The position numbers and the translations under genes were made by a program. Positions 61,809-64,000 of a stretch of 64,000 nucleotides of DNA are shown in pieces. The notes below the pieces were generated by a model. The model searched no databases. It worked only from the letters and a program-made list of their open reading frames with translations, and was not told the DNA's origin. Origin of the DNA: Butyrivibrio sp. AE2015 (GTDB lineage Bacteria > Bacillota > Clostridia > Lachnospirales > Lachnospiraceae); contig NZ_ATVR01000009.1 of assembly GCF_000420825.1 (NCBI RefSeq), forward strand, positions 1 through 64,000, written 5' to 3'. The stretch's first letter is position 1. Each line of letters begins with the position of its first letter.

Positions 61809-62093
61809 ATGAACAAAAAAATAAGAACAGATGCAGTAGATCACCTGTTTGATGCAATTCTTTGCCTTCAGAATAAAGAGGAGTGTTATAGCTTCTTTGA
61901 GGATCTGTGTACTGTTAATGAGCTTCTTTCTCTTTCACAGAGATTTGAAGTTGCTTCTATGCTGAGAGAACATAAGACTTATCTGGAGATAGCGGAGAAG
62001 ACCGGTGCGTCTACCGCAACCATAAGCAGAGTTAACCGCTCACTTAACTATGGTGATGATGGTTACGAGTTAGTTTTCGAGAGAATGAAATAA
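61809..62093 (+). CDS. YerC/TrpR-like regulator
   Basis: 94 residues. YecD/YerC family, TrpR fold. DLCTVNELLSLSQRFEVASMLREHKTYLEIAEKTGASTATISRVNRSL contains the helix-turn-helix. Target unknown. Start at 61809 fits GGAGGA 8 bases upstream; an in-frame region back to 61770 has no family sequence. Confidence 0.92.
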   Translation: MNKKIRTDAVDHLFDAILCLQNKEECYSFFEDLCTVNELLSLSQRFEVASMLREHKTYLEIAEKTGASTATISRVNRSLNYGDDGYELVFERMK

Positions 62094-62104
62094 AACAAAA
62101 AAAT

Positions 62105-62147
62105 TCGCTTGCCTTGGATGATATCCATAGGCAAGCGTTTTTTTATT
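62105..62147 (+). terminator. Terminator between YerC-like gene and bactofilin
   Basis: CGCTTGCCT pairs with AGGCAAGCG, followed by TTTTTTTATT. It serves the rightward gene. Confidence 0.85.
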
Positions 62148-62153
62148 CTATTT

Positions 62154-62615
62154 TCAGTTGGCTTCTGTCTTATTTTCTTCAGCCGTTTCTTCTTTTGATT
62201 CCTTATCGGCAACAGCTCTTTCTTTTGCTATAGAAGCAGAAGACTTATCCAGACCGGTCATCTCACATTTGCCCTGGAAAACAGCGTTTTCATCAATGAT
62301 TATTCCCTTGCAGGAAATGTCGCCGTAAACTTTACCGGTATCACTTATTTCAATTTTGCCCTGTGGAGCAGTGATATTACCTGTAACCTCACCGGCAACA
62401 TATACGTTAAGTGCTGATACAGTACCGGTAATCTTGCCTTCCTGTCCAACGATAAGTGCACCAGAGATGGTTACGTTTCCTTTAATGATACCGTCAATTC
62501 TGGTTGAATCTTTAGTTGTCAGTGGGCCTTCAATTACAGCGCCGGGGCCAATGATTGTTCCAACCTGTTCCAGTAATGCGTTGTCTTCGGCTGAGTCTTT
62601 TTTGTTTCCGAACAT
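62154..62615 (-). CDS. Bactofilin
   Basis: 153 residues. The central domain is a short beta-helix of repeated hydrophobic-glycine strands (VIEGPLTTKDSTRIDGIIKGNVTISGALIVGQEGKITGTVSALNVYVAGEVTGNITAPQGKIEIS), which polymerises into filaments that shape the cell envelope. Followed by a charged tail. The M23-like gene overlaps by tight spacing upstream in the same transcript, an arrangement common for bactofilins. Confidence 0.94.
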   Translation of the reverse strand: MFGNKKDSAEDNALLEQVGTIIGPGAVIEGPLTTKDSTRIDGIIKGNVTISGALIVGQEGKITGTVSALNVYVAGEVTGNITAPQGKIEISDTGKVYGDISCKGIIIDENAVFQGKCEMTGLDKSSASIAKERAVADKESKEETAEENKTEAN

Positions 62616-62629
62616 GATTATCCTCCGAT

Positions 62630-63412
62630 TTAACCATTAATCTCTATTAGTTCTTCAGGATCGATAAATTTATCATCCTGCTGAATCTGATATCCAAGGG
62701 TGGTATTATCGCTTACCACAAAGATTATGTCACCTCTGTCTATGGCATCACCTTCTGAAACAAGCGGATCACCTGAGTTTCTATAGAAAGTGATATATCC
62801 ATTGCCATGGTCAATGGTGACCATATTGCCAAACTTGGCATCAGTAGTTACTGATAAAACTGTGCCTGTACCTGTTGCAATTACATTGCTGCCCGCTGCA
62901 GCTTCAAATAAAACAATAGGATTGCCGGTAGCGGTATCTTTATTTTCATCTGTAAGCTTGGTAACAGTAGTAGAGTTCGTATCGTCAACAGCTGCAATAG
63001 GTGCTGAAGCTCCTGCTGTAAGTGGAAAACCTGTTGGAACAGCGAGAGTCTCAGCTTCTTCAGCTGACTGCTGCTCGTTTTCCAATCTCAGATTAAGAGC
63101 TGCTCTAAGCTGTTGTTCCTCAGTTACAAGAGTCTCATTCGATGCTTCCAAAGTACTGTTTTCTACTTTGAGATCTTCAATCTGTTTTTTCTGCTCAGCC
63201 TGTATGGACCTGAGAGTATTTATGGTCATTGCTGAGTAGATAATGTAGCAGACCAGTGCAAGAACTATTGCAAAAGAACAGTAGGCAAGCACCTGAGTCT
63301 TAAAATGATTGAGATGGAGACGTTTGGTACTTCCATCAGAATCTCCTGAAATGATCATAAAAGTATAATGTCTCTTATGCCTGTGCTTTCTGGGCTTTTT
63401 ATCTGCGCTCAT
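62630..63412 (-). CDS. Membrane M23/LytM-like protein with degenerate active site
   Basis: 260 residues. A basic N-terminus (KKPRKHRHKRHY), one membrane helix (about 35-57), a coiled coil (about 60-105) and a C-terminal LytM fold (about 165-260). The zinc ligands of the peptidase are absent: the usual HxH near the end is LGYQI, and the YxH segment is FYRNS. So it probably does not cut but guides another hydrolase. The start ATG at 63412 has GGAGG 5 bases upstream. The bactofilin gene follows 15 bases downstream. Confidence 0.85.
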   Translation of the reverse strand: MSADKKPRKHRHKRHYTFMIISGDSDGSTKRLHLNHFKTQVLAYCSFAIVLALVCYIIYSAMTINTLRSIQAEQKKQIEDLKVENSTLEASNETLVTEEQQLRAALNLRLENEQQSAEEAETLAVPTGFPLTAGASAPIAAVDDTNSTTVTKLTDENKDTATGNPIVLFEAAAGSNVIATGTGTVLSVTTDAKFGNMVTIDHGNGYITFYRNSGDPLVSEGDAIDRGDIIFVVSDNTTLGYQIQQDDKFIDPEELIEING

Positions 63413-63507
63413 ATTCACCTCCGACTGACTAAATATTTTATCATATATGCCGGTAAAATGGCAAATTCTGCCCAGTGCCTTCGCTTAACACGGTACTCTG
63501 TCTCACA

Positions 63508-63551
63508 AAAATACTCCCTGCACCTTAGAGCTCTAAGGCGTAGGGAGTATT
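63508..63551 (-). terminator. Terminator of the surface protein at the window end
   Basis: ACTCCCT..CCTTAGAGCTCTAAGG..AGGGAGT forms a long hairpin; read on the minus strand it is followed by TTTTTG. Confidence 0.85.
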
Positions 63552-63555
63552 AGAT

Positions 63556-64000
63556 TTATTTTGTACCTGTTAATGCGGTGCCATTTACATAAAGAGTGTA
63601 GCCATTACTGATGATGCTTGAAGCGTCGCCGTCGAAGGAAGTGATGTAGGTATCGGCAGTAAGTGTCCAGGTGCTGCTTGAGTCGATGCTTACTGATACA
63701 GTGCCGACTTTTGTTGATACTGTTTCGCCGTCTGCGTTTGTTATGTTGCCGTCGATAGCTCCTTCAAAGGTTGATCCGTTTGTGAGGTTTAGCGTGAACT
63801 CGGAATCATCGCCAACGAGAATTGTTCCGGAGAGAATCTGGTCATCTGCATTAAGTGTAGCTATATTATTGTCGCCGGTCCATCCGTCTGCACATACAGA
63901 AAGAAGGATGTTATCTGAATCTTTGTTGTTGATGCTTACGCTTGAAAGATTGATAACTGCGTTTGTATTTGTAACGTGAAATACGTGACCGTTTTTACTT
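63556..64000 (-). CDS. C-terminal part of a beta-helix surface protein (5' end missing)
   Basis: The frame runs open from the window edge to a stop at 63556-63558, 148 codons visible. It has the Asn/Thr/Ser-rich repeats of right-handed beta-helix adhesins (NILLSVCADGWTGDNN, GSTFEGAIDGNITNADGE, STWTLTADTYITSFDG) and ends NGYTLYVNGTALTG. Like the protein at the other end of the window, it is probably cell-surface. No anchor motif is visible in this segment. Confidence 0.75.
   Translation of the reverse strand, partial: SKNGHVFHVTNTNAVINLSSVSINNKDSDNILLSVCADGWTGDNNIATLNADDQILSGTILVGDDSEFTLNLTNGSTFEGAIDGNITNADGETVSTKVGTVSVSIDSSSTWTLTADTYITSFDGDASSIISNGYTLYVNGTALTGTK

Overview
The window looks like a low-to-mid GC, Gram-positive, obligately anaerobic gut or rumen bacterium of the Lachnospiraceae, most like Butyrivibrio or Pseudobutyrivibrio. 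The reasons are a complete acetyl-CoA to butyryl-CoA operon (thl-crt-hbd-bcd-etfB-etfA), pectin and arabinan sugar hydrolases that lack signal peptides, strong AGGAGG-type ribosome binding sites, and large wall-anchored repeat proteins. Taxonomy is inferred from content only.

Layout. 1-2.7 kb: 3' part of a large tandem-repeat surface protein. 2.9-8 kb: a chemoreceptor, an unknown protein, a membrane-anchored hydrolase and a GH28 pectinase. 8-8.9 kb: a lipoprotein barnase with its barstar. 9.0-10.5 kb: a yybP-ykoY (Mn2+) riboswitch in front of an ArsB/NhaD-like permease. 10.7-20.5 kb: GH105 unsaturated rhamnogalacturonyl hydrolase, M18 aminopeptidase, an SseB/CheX/CheY-like cluster, an SDR, thioredoxin reductase, an SH3-NlpC/P60 wall hydrolase and a LacI regulator. 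20.7-25.8 kb: ABC sugar importer and GH51 arabinofuranosidase behind a perfect LacI-type operator. 25.9-26.7 kb: a cluster of DnaA-box-like sites, then hpf. 26.9-33.2 kb: butyrate operon. 33.4-36 kb: cobalt/nickel ECF transporter (cbiMN-cbiQ-cbiO). 36-42 kb: second thiolase, HD-GYP response regulator, tRNA-Arg, RNA methyltransferase, a degenerate amidase, rdgB and a phosphoesterase. 42.0-42.7 kb: six tRNAs (Pro, Gly, Arg, His, Gln, Lys), then a MATE pump. 44.2-50.06 kb: tRNA-Leu and an integrated 5.8 kb element bounded by a 17-bp direct repeat of the tRNA 3' end. 50.1-64 kb: small membrane proteins, a second MATE pump, a class A PBP, yigZ, a MITE-like palindrome, typA, lysine riboswitch-dapA-dapB, a eukaryotic-type hisA, csp, a YerC/TrpR-like regulator, a bactofilin with a degenerate M23 protein, and the 3' end of another surface protein.

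How the genes work together. The GH28, GH105, GH51 and the ABC importer form a pectin/arabinan oligosaccharide uptake and breakdown set. Intracellular enzymes take in pre-cut oligomers, and the LacI protein next to the importer probably controls it. Carbon then flows to butyrate through the central operon. The PBP, NlpC/P60 protein, bactofilin and M23 protein are cell-envelope functions.

The signals most worth a second look are: the Mn2+ riboswitch controlling a permease family not usually tied to manganese; a repeated about 70-nt two-hairpin RNA motif placed twice between genes of the butyrate operon; three promoters whose -10 box lies only 6-8 nt from the start codon (leaderless mRNAs); a long nested palindrome in the mobile element; and a MITE-like palindrome shared by two loci.
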